A DNA stretch of 64,000 nt from Leptospira sp. B5-022. GTDB lineage: Bacteria > Spirochaetota > Leptospiria > Leptospirales > Leptospiraceae. The notes under the pieces are model-generated. The model was given only the letters and a program-made list of their open reading frames with translations. It searched no databases and had not been told where the DNA came from. The DNA is taken from positions 412,907-476,906 of the forward strand of contig NZ_ANIJ01000015.1 in NCBI RefSeq assembly GCF_000347035.1, given 5' to 3'. A program made the position numbers and the translations under genes. Shown piece after piece: positions 9,507 to 18,100 of the stretch (within the stretch, counting starts at the first letter, position 1; every line of letters starts with the position of its first letter).

Positions 9507-11027
9507 TTAGTATCCTGGAGAACTTACTTTTGCCTGGATCGGCTTAGAGAATACGGAACCCGTTGCATTAAATTGAGAAAAAGACTTTACTCTAATATAC
9601 CAAGTCCCAGCGGAACTCACCGTGATCGTTTTATAATTCGCAGTGTAAGGATCTCCTGCATACATAACATCTGCATCACAGGTTACCCCGGAATCTCCTT
9701 CCCCGCTAAAATCGGAACCTTTTTTATAACAAACTCTGTATGCCCCTGAGGCCATATGAACTGCCTGTTCTTTAGAATGCGCCCAAGTTACGATAATGTC
9801 CCTTCTTCCACCCGCCCCTGAAACGTTCAGAACGGAACTGGAAGCATTCCCACCTTTTCCATTATTCGTATTCAAAGTAACTGTAGCCGATTTGGAACCT
9901 ACACTAGTGGGACTGAACTTAATTACGAAAGTGCTAGAGGCATTCGGCGCAAGACTCGTAACAGAAGGTTGAGTTACCGTAAATTCCCCCGGATCTGATC
10001 CACTTAAAACTACAGGAGTAGGCGGAAAATCTATATTAGAACTTCCTAAATTACGGATCGCAATCGTTTTACTGGAAGATATTACGCCAGGGAAAACACT
10101 TCCAAAAGAATAAGAGAATCCTGTACTACTAGTGATATCTCTGGAGATACTATTATTATCCGAATAAGTAACCGATATCTGAGGAACATTTCCGGAAGTT
10201 CCTACTCCGGAAAGTCCAAGAACATAACTCGGAATATTCGGATCATTGCTGTCGATCGAGACCGAGGCGGAAAATGTAGAAACGGAAAACGGATTAAAAG
10301 AGATCGTAAATGTATACGTTTTTTTAGGAGAGATCGTAATTGGAGAACCGTTCTCGTCGAACGAGCTTGCATCCGTTCCGCTCAGAGAAATATTAGAAAT
10401 TACTAAATCTTGCTCTCCGCTGTTTTTAACCGTAATCGTTTTGGAAGAAGTTCCTCCGGAAGGAGCATAAAAATTGGTCTGAGCATTCGGAATAAAATTA
10501 AAACTACCTTCCGAGACCTGGATCCCAGGAGCAGGGGCGTCTGTTCCTGTCCCTTTCAAATAAAGAATATAAGTACCAATATTAGGATCGTCCGAATTGA
10601 TGATCAAATATGCCGATTTTACACCTGCAGAGCTTGGCTGAAAACTGACTTGAAAAGAACTAGAATCCCCTTCCGCTAAACTTGTACTTGATGGTTGGGA
10701 ATCGATCACATATTGAGAAGAATGAATTCCACTTTTGGATACCGAATCCGGATTTCCGGTCAGAGTAACGGTAAAGTTACCGTCATTCTCTATCACCAAA
10801 ATATTAGAAGATGATGAACTAACTAAAACGGAACCTAATGAAAATGTGGAACCGGAAGAATATCTTTTACCTTCCGAATCGGAAACGTGCAAACCTTTGA
10901 TTCCCGAAGAAGAAGGGAAAATGGGAAATATTTTCATTCCACCACCGCCCCCTCCGCAATTCCATTGGGGAAGGGTACCTGCCAAAACACAGAAGATAGA
11001 AATAAAACGATGATAACCTGAGCTCAA
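9507..11027 (-). CDS. Choice-of-anchor-D domain lipoprotein
   Basis: 506 residues. A short hydrophobic leader ends in the spirochaetal-style lipobox LPQWNC (Cys24), followed by a Gly run. Then come three or more beta-sandwich repeats of about 110 residues of the choice-of-anchor-D/ASH-HYDIN type. Repeated phrases include FQVSFQPSSAGVKSAYLIINSDDPNIGT, FTISFNPFSVST and FVIKFSPTSVGSKSATVTLNTN. The C-terminal part (about 410-506) looks like a fibronectin-III-like module (IVTWAHSKEQAVH). The start is TTG with AGGGA 7 nt upstream; no ATG lies before the lipobox. It is first in an operon with the subtilase, so a role in displaying or anchoring that enzyme is possible but unproven. Confidence 0.75.
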   Translation of the reverse strand: MSSGYHRFISIFCVLAGTLPQWNCGGGGGGMKIFPIFPSSSGIKGLHVSDSEGKRYSSGSTFSLGSVLVSSSSSNILVIENDGNFTVTLTGNPDSVSKSGIHSSQYVIDSQPSSTSLAEGDSSSFQVSFQPSSAGVKSAYLIINSDDPNIGTYILYLKGTGTDAPAPGIQVSEGSFNFIPNAQTNFYAPSGGTSSKTITVKNSGEQDLVISNISLSGTDASSFDENGSPITISPKKTYTFTISFNPFSVSTFSASVSIDSNDPNIPSYVLGLSGVGTSGNVPQISVTYSDNNSISRDITSSTGFSYSFGSVFPGVISSSKTIAIRNLGSSNIDFPPTPVVLSGSDPGEFTVTQPSVTSLAPNASSTFVIKFSPTSVGSKSATVTLNTNNGKGGNASSSVLNVSGAGGRRDIIVTWAHSKEQAVHMASGAYRVCYKKGSDFSGEGDSGVTCDADVMYAGDPYTANYKTITVSSAGTWYIRVKSFSQFNATGSVFSKPIQAKVSSPGY

Positions 11028-11249
11028 TCTCGATTCCCTATTATTGTTATGTTGGAATTCCTACAAGGGAAACCCAATATAAGATATGACTTTACTAACA
11101 AATGGAGACTATGATTCTCCCATTTCTATTGCCGAATGTTTAGAAAGGTACGTCCAGAAAAATACGTTCTTAAAATCAGGAAGAATTGGCAGAATAATGC
11201 CAAAAAACGATCAAAAATAGGAACTTATAAGCGGAAAATTATCTTTGAG

Positions 11250-11287
11250 AAAACAAAAAGGGCCGCACAGGCGACCCTTTTTGTTTT
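11250..11287 (-). terminator. Rho-independent terminator
   Basis: A perfect 13-bp stem pairs AAAACAAAAAGGG (11250-11262) with its complement at 11275-11287 around a 12-nt loop. The T-rich arm on each strand would act as the U-tract. It lies 17 bp after the stop of the gene at 11304 and separates that unit from the anchor-D/subtilase unit. Confidence 0.8.
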
Positions 11288-11303
11288 TCATAAGAAGTGA
11301 ACT

Positions 11304-11846
11304 TTATTTTTTGATCGGTTTATTCTTTCGTAAATTTTCTAGATCTGCTTCCGTTGGCTGACTAGTTTTTCTGAAATTTTCGAACCTTACTTTTTTCAAA
11401 GACTTAAGGACAGTATTTCCGATCTTCGTATCCGATTGGAATTTTTTCAAAAATGTCTCCACCTTCAACGGATCGGTCGAATAAAATCCATCTGTGTAAC
11501 CTTTCACCGCAAATTTACGCAGCGAAGGATGTAGACTTTCTTGCTCTATCCGACTTCTTAAGAAGTTAGCCGAATCTTCCGTTTGATAATCTTTCAAAAG
11601 ATAGATGGCTTTTTCTTTTACGTATATTCTAACTCCTGCTTCCTGAGAGATAGCGATCAGATATGGAACCGGATTGTTCGATATACGATCGATGCTTGCT
11701 TTCAGATCTGAGCTAGTCGAATGCCTAGTCAAAACTAAAGATTCCTTTATTTTAGAATATACATTAGAATCCAAATTTTGCGCTGCAATGGAGATTGGCA
11801 GCCCGAAGGCTACCAATCCGATCATTAAGAATGATTTTAACTTCAT
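11304..11846 (-). CDS. Secreted helical protein of unknown function, HEAT-like
   Basis: 180 residues with a signal peptide (MKLKSFLMIGLVAFGLPISIAAQ). The mature part is all-helical in appearance, with spacing like short HEAT repeats (VPYLIAISQEAGVRIYVKEKAIYLLKDY, then SANFLRSRIEQESLHPSLRKFAVKGY). The C-terminus is lysine-rich. It lies 15 bp downstream of the anchor-D metalloprotease and just before a terminator, so it is the second gene of that unit. No family is recognised. A partner or substrate-binding role for the protease is only a guess from position. Confidence 0.65.
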   Translation of the reverse strand: MKLKSFLMIGLVAFGLPISIAAQNLDSNVYSKIKESLVLTRHSTSSDLKASIDRISNNPVPYLIAISQEAGVRIYVKEKAIYLLKDYQTEDSANFLRSRIEQESLHPSLRKFAVKGYTDGFYSTDPLKVETFLKKFQSDTKIGNTVLKSLKKVRFENFRKTSQPTEADLENLRKNKPIKK

Positions 11847-11861
11847 CTCTTTTTTCCTCTG

Positions 11862-14741
11862 TTAATAAGCCAGCGGGTTGAGTCTTAATAACCAACCTTG
11901 TTCGCCGGTAAGTTGTGTTTGAGAAGTTACTCCGTCACCTGCCCAGAACATTAGATTTGATGCTCCGGAATTGGTGAAGCCGGTACCGCTGCATTCACTT
12001 ATGGATACCATTCCGTCAGTATTTGCATCGTTTGACTTATTACAGAATGGAGTATCGGACATAGCATCCTTATTGTATATCCCGAACGGCCAATTGCTTA
12101 CGGAAGAAACAAGAGTGCTGTCAAATCCACCTCTCTCATTCGTATGGAACAATCCAAGGAAGTGACCCGCTTCATGAGCCATAGTGTCTCCCATGAACGT
12201 TAAGTCTGCGGCACTAAGTGCAGTTCCTGCAGTCCCGGATGTTCTATGAGGTTCTAAGAAGACAATCATACCTGCCTTTTTAGTTCCGACGACTCCCGGC
12301 AAACCTGGGATTCCGGATGCTATTCCTAATACACCACCTACTTCGCTTTCGCTCGCTGTAATGTAGATATTTAAACTATCCGCCGCCTGTGCACTTCCTG
12401 GATTCGTAACATACAACTTAGTAAGGGAACTGGCTACCGTTCCCGTATCGTCGCTTAGATCCGTTATATCTTGGAATTCAGCTGCACTAATGGACGTAGC
12501 GGAAAATTGAAGGTCTATCTTCACTGAGTTTTGACCATAGATATTAGTCATCCTATCAACAGCTTCCTGGACTCCAGCGACTGTATAAGTCGGGTAGGTT
12601 CCCTGAACGAAGATCAGATTTACCTTCATTTTCTTACGGTACGTCCATTCTTTGGAGAGTCCGCTGGAGCTTGTAGTTCCGGTAGTGGAGGTGAAAGACC
12701 TTTCTTCCAACAAGGATGGACTACAACTACGAACCACTCGGAAACTCGCATTCGCAGTAACAAAGCTTGTGAAAGAATCCAAAGCCACTAATGCTGTAGC
12801 GCTGGTGCTCGGTGAGAATGTCAACGAGCCTGTTCCAAAATCCTTATACAAGAATTCGGAAGTATTCCTGCCGTAAGGCCACATTCCGGAAATCGCAGTC
12901 GTTCCGATTCCGTCCCTGCCATAGAAACCGGTAGTTTCCGCAGAAGTCGCATAATAATATGCGTACATCAAGCTGCTCGATCCTGCACTCGCTTGGTCGG
13001 CATAGAAAAGAGCCGTCGGGAAGGCGGTTCCGGTCGTTAAGGAAATATTCGAACTTTCAAAAATACTTCCGAAGGTCGCATCATTTGTCGATTTTGTTCC
13101 GGTACTGATATCGAAACAAGGAGCAGTCGGCTCATTTCCGATCGCAGAAAGATTGATTACGTAACTGCTCTCATCCGAATCGTTATTTGCAATCGTCAAA
13201 GTCGCACTCTTCGTTCCCGTAGAAGTTGGAGAGAAGGTAACCGTGAAAGTAGAAGTTCCACTCGCTGCAACAGTTGCCGAAGGCTGAGAAGAAACGCTAA
13301 ACATTGATGCGTCTGTTCCCCCAACAACCACTCGCGGGGTTCCGCTCAAGTTCAAGGTTGCCGTTCCAGTGTTCTCAACAGTAAACGTTGTAGTCGCACT
13401 AGTAGTTCCGATCCTGGTATCCGCGATGCCCGAATATGTTCCGGAGCTTGCAATATTTGTCGAACCTTGCTTCAAATTAATCTCGGGAACAGGCGTTGGA
13501 GTTCCGGTTCCAGTGATCGTGAAGTTATAAGGATTTTCATCCGAATCATTGTTTGCGATCGAAATAGACGCCGTTTTTGCACCTGTGGAAGTAGGAACAA
13601 ATCGAACGGAGAAGGTTGTATTCGAAGAAGTAGCAACACTAGCAGTGCTTGGTTGAACAGTCACTTCGAATTGATCGGAATTGGTTCCGGTAATCTCCAC
13701 GATTGGAGTTCCGGATAAGCTTAAAGAAGCAGTTCCTAAATTCTGGATCCTAAATTGGACCGCAGAACCCGCAACATTCTCTACTTGGCTTCCGAAATCG
13801 AAAGTACCGCTTCCATCCGCGATGTTTACGGAACCAGTGACTCTTTGTACGTTAATTTCTGGAACAGGAGTTGGAGTTCCGGTTCCGGAAAGACCGAACG
13901 TAAAATTCGGAGTACCTGCATCATCACTTGGGATAGTAATCGTAGCAGTTTTAGTCCCGGTAGAGGTCGGTGAGAATGTAACGGAAAATGTTGTGGAGCC
14001 GGAAACGGCAACGGAACTGTTAGTACCCGTAGTATCCAAACTATACTGGTCAGCATTTGTTCCAGTTAGAGTGATCGTACTTAAATTTAAAGCAGCATCC
14101 CCTAAATTGTTGATCGTAAAAGAAACCGCTGTTCCGCTCGTATTCTCTTGGACACTTGTAAAAGTATGAACGCTCGACCCACTGGTAAGAGTAGTGGATC
14201 CCCTTCTTACTTGGATATCCGGAGCAGGTGCAGGGTTTGCAGTTCCGCTAAGATTCAAAATAAAAGTAGGAGTATTCGGATCGTTAGATGCTATTTGCAA
14301 TTGAGCCGATTTCGTTCCGGTTGGCGAAGATGGAGAAAAAGTCACAGTGAACTCGGTAGTTTCCCCAGGATCTAAAACATTATCAGTACCTGATTGATCT
14401 ATCGTGAATTGCGCTGCTTCTGCCCCCGTTTTCGCAACGATCGGAGTATTAGTCAGATTTAAAGTTAACTCACCGTTATTTTGGATCGTAAAAACACGGG
14501 CAGTACTACTTTCCGTAATTTTTACACTTCCTAAATTTTCGGTGGAACCGTCAGATACGGACGTTACCGTACCACTTCCTCTGTAAACCCGAATAGTAGG
14601 ATCAGGATTTGGAGGTTCTACAGTTTCGCCAGGCGGCAAAAACAAAGGCCCCTTTCCTCCACCCTTCGGACAATTTACAAAGGAGAAAAGAATAACAAGA
14701 GTTAGAATACTCTTGAGAAAAAATGTCGTAAACCGTTTCAT
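11862..14741 (-). CDS. Multi-repeat choice-of-anchor-D lipoprotein with C-terminal metzincin protease domain
   Basis: About 959 residues from the ATG at 14741. The leader ends in the lipobox FSFVNC (Cys24). About five choice-of-anchor-D repeats of about 110 residues follow, each with the phrase FTVTFSPTSTGTK-TATITI or a close variant. After these, a region of about 380 residues ends in a zinc-protease motif, HEAGHFLGLFH (His856 by this numbering), and a Met-turn-like SNLMFWAG about 70 residues later. This fits metzincins of the M43/M10 type. An in-frame start at 14858 would add 39 residues ahead of an obvious signal peptide, so I reject it. It is probably displayed on the cell surface or periplasmic face. 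Confidence 0.8.
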   Translation of the reverse strand: MKRFTTFFLKSILTLVILFSFVNCPKGGGKGPLFLPPGETVEPPNPDPTIRVYRGSGTVTSVSDGSTENLGSVKITESSTARVFTIQNNGELTLNLTNTPIVAKTGAEAAQFTIDQSGTDNVLDPGETTEFTVTFSPSSPTGTKSAQLQIASNDPNTPTFILNLSGTANPAPAPDIQVRRGSTTLTSGSSVHTFTSVQENTSGTAVSFTINNLGDAALNLSTITLTGTNADQYSLDTTGTNSSVAVSGSTTFSVTFSPTSTGTKTATITIPSDDAGTPNFTFGLSGTGTPTPVPEINVQRVTGSVNIADGSGTFDFGSQVENVAGSAVQFRIQNLGTASLSLSGTPIVEITGTNSDQFEVTVQPSTASVATSSNTTFSVRFVPTSTGAKTASISIANNDSDENPYNFTITGTGTPTPVPEINLKQGSTNIASSGTYSGIADTRIGTTSATTTFTVENTGTATLNLSGTPRVVVGGTDASMFSVSSQPSATVAASGTSTFTVTFSPTSTGTKSATLTIANNDSDESSYVINLSAIGNEPTAPCFDISTGTKSTNDATFGSIFESSNISLTTGTAFPTALFYADQASAGSSSLMYAYYYATSAETTGFYGRDGIGTTAISGMWPYGRNTSEFLYKDFGTGSLTFSPSTSATALVALDSFTSFVTANASFRVVRSCSPSLLEERSFTSTTGTTSSSGLSKEWTYRKKMKVNLIFVQGTYPTYTVAGVQEAVDRMTNIYGQNSVKIDLQFSATSISAAEFQDITDLSDDTGTVASSLTKLYVTNPGSAQAADSLNIYITASESEVGGVLGIASGIPGLPGVVGTKKAGMIVFLEPHRTSGTAGTALSAADLTFMGDTMAHEAGHFLGLFHTNERGGFDSTLVSSVSNWPFGIYNKDAMSDTPFCNKSNDANTDGMVSISECSGTGFTNSGASNLMFWAGDGVTSQTQLTGEQGWLLRLNPLAY

Positions 14742-15271
14742 ATCGGAACTTTTCGACCTCTCTATTTCCAAATTAAATAGCACCAAAACCCCGACGGGGT
14801 TAAAATGCCTTCTTCCTACGTTAGTAAAAACTGTATACAACTCAGACAAAAGTTCCAAAAAAATTATCGAATTTGTATAATTAATCCGCGTTAGTGGAAT
14901 TTTTTTTTAAATTCCACTTAGTATACGGAAAGTTATTTGCACTTTGGATGATTTTCATCAAAATCAGATACCCCAAATAGGATAAAAAAATTTTATATGT
15001 CGGCTAACGTTGACGAGAGAATAAGAATCATTAAAAAGATCATCTATCTTTAGCTATTCGGGCTACTGGAAAACCCACCGCGATACGAGGGTCCCTTCTC
15101 CCTGAAAAAGAAAAATAAAGGGGTTTTGAAACGGGATTGTGATAATTTTGGAAAGAAAAAATTTCGATATTTTGCTTTGGATTGCCTTATAAAGTAAAAA
15201 TACTTGTACCTTGAAATCCTGTATATACCGATAGGTAGTAAGAACCAAAAAACCTCGTCCAATAGAGATTT
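14742..15271. other. Long divergent intergenic region with two hairpins
   Basis: About 530 bp lie between the divergent genes at 14741 and 15272. I see no convincing gene: the short open frames here have no ribosome site and poor codon character. It contains a small hairpin, AACCCC-GAC-GGGGTT at 14787-14801, which lies in the leader of the metalloprotease gene. It also contains a perfect 10-bp inverted repeat, AGTGGAATTT/AAATTCCACT, at 14893-14918 with a T6 spacer. The region should hold promoters for both genes, but none is clear. Confidence 0.5.
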
Positions 15272-16063
15272 ATGACCCTTAGAAAATATTCCGTCTTCCT
15301 CTATATTTCGGTTTTATTCTTCCAATCCCCCGTTTTTGCCTTGGGAACTTATTCGGAAGGCTGGACTGTCGCAAAATTGATCCAATTCGAGAGTCGAGGC
15401 ATCGTCTACGAGTCCTATGAGGGTGTGATAGAAGTACTTACCTACGATCCTGCCGAAGAATGTGACGAAGCTAGGGACGAATGTTTTATGCCTATGCGCA
15501 GAAAGGCAAATATCAGTGTCCGCCCGGAAAATGCGGATGTAGTAAACTTTCTGATGAAAAATCTGAACCAGACAATAGTCGTCCAATTCAATATTCACAG
15601 GATCCAGCCGATTTCTCTTTCAAGCAGCATCGAAATAATAAGCGCGCAATATCAGGAAAATATAATACCTCATACAACCCCCGTAAAAGATCCAAGCGGA
15701 AGAATTACTGTTTGGGTCCAGGCACATGATACTTCTCATCCGATCGATAAGATGGTAACTCGTAAGACCGGTGGAAAAAGAAACTTCTCCGTTATGGGAA
15801 GGATCCTAAGTCTAGAATACAAAGGAACTATTGTCGGAACGTACGAAGGTCTTTATATGGATGAGTCAAAGGGCAGAATTCATCCGTTCTCCATAACTTC
15901 CGAAGAAATGGCGGAATTCGCCTGGAAAGCAATGAAATATACAGGCAAATACTATTTGGGAGTTTCAGTGGCCTTTGTAACTGGGGTTAGGGAATCACAT
16001 TACGATATATTTGAGATCAATTTTAGGGAACCGGCAGGTTCTCAGGAAAAACCTAAAAACTAA
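15272..16063 (+). CDS. Secreted protein of unknown function with an internal duplication
   Basis: 263 residues with a signal peptide (ending PVFALG at about residue 25). Two halves resemble each other. SRGIVYESYEGVIEVLTYDP with NADVVNFLMKNLNQTIVVQFNIHRI aligns with YKGTIVGTYEGLYMDESKG and SEEMAEFAWKAMKYTGKYYLGVSVAFV, and each ends in a strand like SSSIEIIS or HYDIFEI. So it is probably two copies of one alpha/beta domain of about 100 residues. No known family is recognised. It is convergent with the lipoprotein gene at 16053 and overlaps it by 11 bp. Confidence 0.7.
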   Translation: MTLRKYSVFLYISVLFFQSPVFALGTYSEGWTVAKLIQFESRGIVYESYEGVIEVLTYDPAEECDEARDECFMPMRRKANISVRPENADVVNFLMKNLNQTIVVQFNIHRIQPISLSSSIEIISAQYQENIIPHTTPVKDPSGRITVWVQAHDTSHPIDKMVTRKTGGKRNFSVMGRILSLEYKGTIVGTYEGLYMDESKGRIHPFSITSEEMAEFAWKAMKYTGKYYLGVSVAFVTGVRESHYDIFEINFREPAGSQEKPKN

Positions 16064-16550
16064 AATTAGTTAAGTAAGATTTAGAATCCGAATTGAATTG
16101 TCTGCTAACCAAATAACCTTCGTTTCCGGTTAGAACAAGTACCTCTATATTACCAGAAAAATTTCCCGGCAGATCTTCTCTGATATAAACTTTAGCATCC
16201 GCTAGTTCTAGTGGCGCTTCCAATCCGAAATGAAAGATGTCCCAAGCTAATTCCTCTTTCCAAAAACTTTCATCTACTTGGTTACTCTCCTTCCAACCTT
16301 GTTTCAGAAAACGTTCGGGAGAAATTTTTAAATTAAAATGGGCATATACGTTATGATCGGAAGGTTCAGCGAAAATTCTCAAATTTTGAGTATCAGCTAA
16401 CTTATGGGTCTCTACATAATATACAGCACCTTTCTCCATTCCTAAAGAAGGGTCCTGGATCTCATACAGATCTCCCTCACAATTCGAACTCAGTATAAAC
16501 GAAAGCACGAACAGTAGGGAATAAACGAAATGTCTGAAAGAGAGGCCCAT
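16053..16550 (-). CDS. Small lipoprotein of unknown function
   Basis: 165 residues from the ATG at 16550. The start is chosen because it begins a clear signal peptide ending in the lipobox ILSSNC (Cys24); an upstream alternative at 16646 would bury it. The mature part has no recognised domain. It is rich in beta-type segments, ends in LVLTGNEGYLVSRQFNSDSK, and has few charged clusters. Its 3' end overlaps the convergent gene at 15272 by 11 bp. Confidence 0.65.
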   Translation of the reverse strand: MGLSFRHFVYSLLFVLSFILSSNCEGDLYEIQDPSLGMEKGAVYYVETHKLADTQNLRIFAEPSDHNVYAHFNLKISPERFLKQGWKESNQVDESFWKEELAWDIFHFGLEAPLELADAKVYIREDLPGNFSGNIEVLVLTGNEGYLVSRQFNSDSKSYLTNFSF

Positions 16551-16719
16551 ATATTCTATTATACGAAAATAATTAACATTGAGGGACAGGGTTTTTTTCG
16601 GAATTTCGCAAGAAAATCCATTTGGAAAAAAATTTCTTATGTCCATAGGCGACTAAATTCTAATCCAAATGATCTATAAATCGGATTAGGTATTTTACAA
16701 GTTCCTTCTATTTTCCGAC

Positions 16720-16755
16720 TTGACAAAACTTTCAAACTATTTCGATGTCTAAATA
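16720..16755 (+). promoter_or_regulatory. marR promoter -35 and MarR-type operator
   Basis: TTGACA at 16720-16725 is a perfect -35 hexamer. At 16738-16755 lies TATTTCGA-TG-TCTAAATA, an inverted repeat with one mismatch. It is nearly identical to the perfect palindrome before the SDR gene at 17205. It ends 1 bp before the marR ATG, so a bound regulator would block its own expression. No Shine-Dalgarno sequence is visible, so a leaderless or very short leader is possible. Confidence 0.6.
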
Positions 16756-16756
16756 A

Positions 16757-17185
16757 ATGAAGCCGGAGTATGTAATTCATTTATTATCCAGGACCAGAGA
16801 CCGGATCCAAAAACATTTGTCCGAAGAATTCCTAAAACAAGGGATCCAGGATCTGGTACCTGCCCATGGCGGAGTACTTTTTGTTTTGGGAAAAGAAGGC
16901 CCACTTACGATGAGCGAGTTGGCAAAGTTATTAGATAGAACCAATTCCACAGTGACGGCTCTTTTGGACAAAATGGAGGATTACGACTATATAAAAAGAT
17001 CCAAACCGTACGAGGACGAAAGAGTAACTTCGGCAGAATTAACGGAAAAGGGAAAACAAACACTAGAAAAAGTGCAAAGAGCTTCCAAAGCGACACTCAC
17101 AAAGCTGAGTCAAAATCTAGAGCCGGGAGAAAAAGAGGAATTCATGCGGATTTTAAGTAAAATCCATTCGAGTTTCGATCCTTAA
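16757..17185 (+). CDS. MarR-family transcriptional regulator
   Basis: 142 residues with a winged helix. Helices and the recognition part lie around GPLTMSELAKLLDRTNSTVTALLDKMEDYDYIKR (about residues 48-82), with the wing at SKPYEDERVTSAELTEKGKQ. MarR proteins bind palindromic operators as dimers and release on binding small ligands. Matching palindromes before this gene and before the SDR gene at 17237 point to autoregulation and control of that neighbour. The ligand is unknown. Confidence 0.88.
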   Translation: MKPEYVIHLLSRTRDRIQKHLSEEFLKQGIQDLVPAHGGVLFVLGKEGPLTMSELAKLLDRTNSTVTALLDKMEDYDYIKRSKPYEDERVTSAELTEKGKQTLEKVQRASKATLTKLSQNLEPGEKEEFMRILSKIHSSFDP

Positions 17186-17204
17186 CGGGAATTTTTTGCA
17201 TTAA

Positions 17205-17222
17205 TATTTCGACATCGAAATA
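17205..17222. promoter_or_regulatory. Perfect palindromic operator before the SDR gene
   Basis: TATTTCGA-CA-TCGAAATA is an 8-bp perfect inverted repeat with a 2-bp centre, 15 bp before the SDR start codon. A near copy precedes marR at 16738. I infer that this is the binding site of the MarR protein encoded at 16757. Confidence 0.65.
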
Positions 17223-17236
17223 AATAGGAGAAGGAT

Positions 17237-17986
17237 ATGTTAGAGGGAAAAACTGCTGTCATCACCGGATCGGCTAGAGGGATAGGAAAAGTAATCGCAA
17301 AAATGTTTTTGGAAAGAGGTTCCAAAGTTATTCTTTCCGATCTAGAAGATTCAAATTGTGAGCAAACTGCGGATGAATTGGCGAGGATTAATCCGGAGAG
17401 AGTCTTCTGGAAAACCTGTGATGTGACTTCCAAAAATCAAAACAAGGAATTGGCGGAATTTGCAATCGAGAAAACCGGAGCCTTGGATATTTGGATCAAT
17501 AATGCCGGAGTCGTCCAAGACGATCTACTCTTGAGAATGTCCGAGGAAAAATGGGAGAAAGTACATTCCGTAAATTTGAAAGCCGCCTTCTTCGGAATCC
17601 AAACGGCGGCAAAGTTTATGCTAAAGAATGAATCAGGTAGGATCGTAAATATTGGTTCTGTTTCAGGATTTTACGGTAACGCAGGTCAGGCAAACTATTC
17701 TTCGGCAAAAGCAGGACTATTTGCTCTCACAAAATCCGCCGCAAGGGAACTCGCTTCCAGAAATATAACCGTGAACTGTGTGGCTTCCGGTTTTATCAAC
17801 AATCGATTTGCCGAGCATGTTCCGGAAAAAATTAGAAATTCTATCTTGGATTCCATTCCTTTAAAAATCAAAAGAAATCCGGAAGAAGCGGTCGGCTCTG
17901 CAGTCGCTTTCCTAGCTTCCGAAGAAGCGGATTGGATTACCGGAGCAACTCTCCGAGTAGACGGAGGTATGTTGATCGGATTTTAG
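17237..17986 (+). CDS. SDR-family oxidoreductase (FabG-like)
   Basis: 249 residues, the classical SDR length. The NAD(P) motif is TGSARGIGK (about residues 11-19), followed by NNAG and the active-site Ser then YSSAK (Tyr/Lys pair, about 155-159). The C-terminus GATLRVDGGMLIGF is typical of 3-oxoacyl-ACP reductase relatives. AGGAGAAGG precedes the ATG. It sits directly behind marR with a shared operator, so its substrate may be linked to the MarR ligand. As a paralogue of FabG its exact reaction cannot be fixed; a 3-oxoacyl or alcohol/ketone reductase is most likely. Confidence 0.85.
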   Translation: MLEGKTAVITGSARGIGKVIAKMFLERGSKVILSDLEDSNCEQTADELARINPERVFWKTCDVTSKNQNKELAEFAIEKTGALDIWINNAGVVQDDLLLRMSEEKWEKVHSVNLKAAFFGIQTAAKFMLKNESGRIVNIGSVSGFYGNAGQANYSSAKAGLFALTKSAARELASRNITVNCVASGFINNRFAEHVPEKIRNSILDSIPLKIKRNPEEAVGSAVAFLASEEADWITGATLRVDGGMLIGF

Positions 17987-18100
17987 ACCGTTTGCTCATT
18001 TGGCAGTTTTACGAACAGGTTAGAAAAGAATTCAAAAAATTTCTTGCCTGTTCTTTTGTAAGAAGTGATTTAACTCTTTAGATTCTTTTCTTCTTATTTT

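Noticed and set aside
13681..14169. Long plus-strand frame opposite the anchor-D metalloprotease repeats
   Set aside because: It is antisense to a well-supported repetitive gene; its repeated Val/Pro pattern mirrors the repeat codons on the other strand.
14787..14801. AACCCC-GAC-GGGGTT hairpin as a terminator
   Set aside because: It lies upstream of the minus-strand gene start and has no T-run on either strand; listed only as a leader hairpin.
15050..15262. Minus-strand open frames in the 14.7-15.3 kb gap
   Set aside because: No start signals and low-complexity Phe-rich translations; they look like chance frames in AT-rich DNA.
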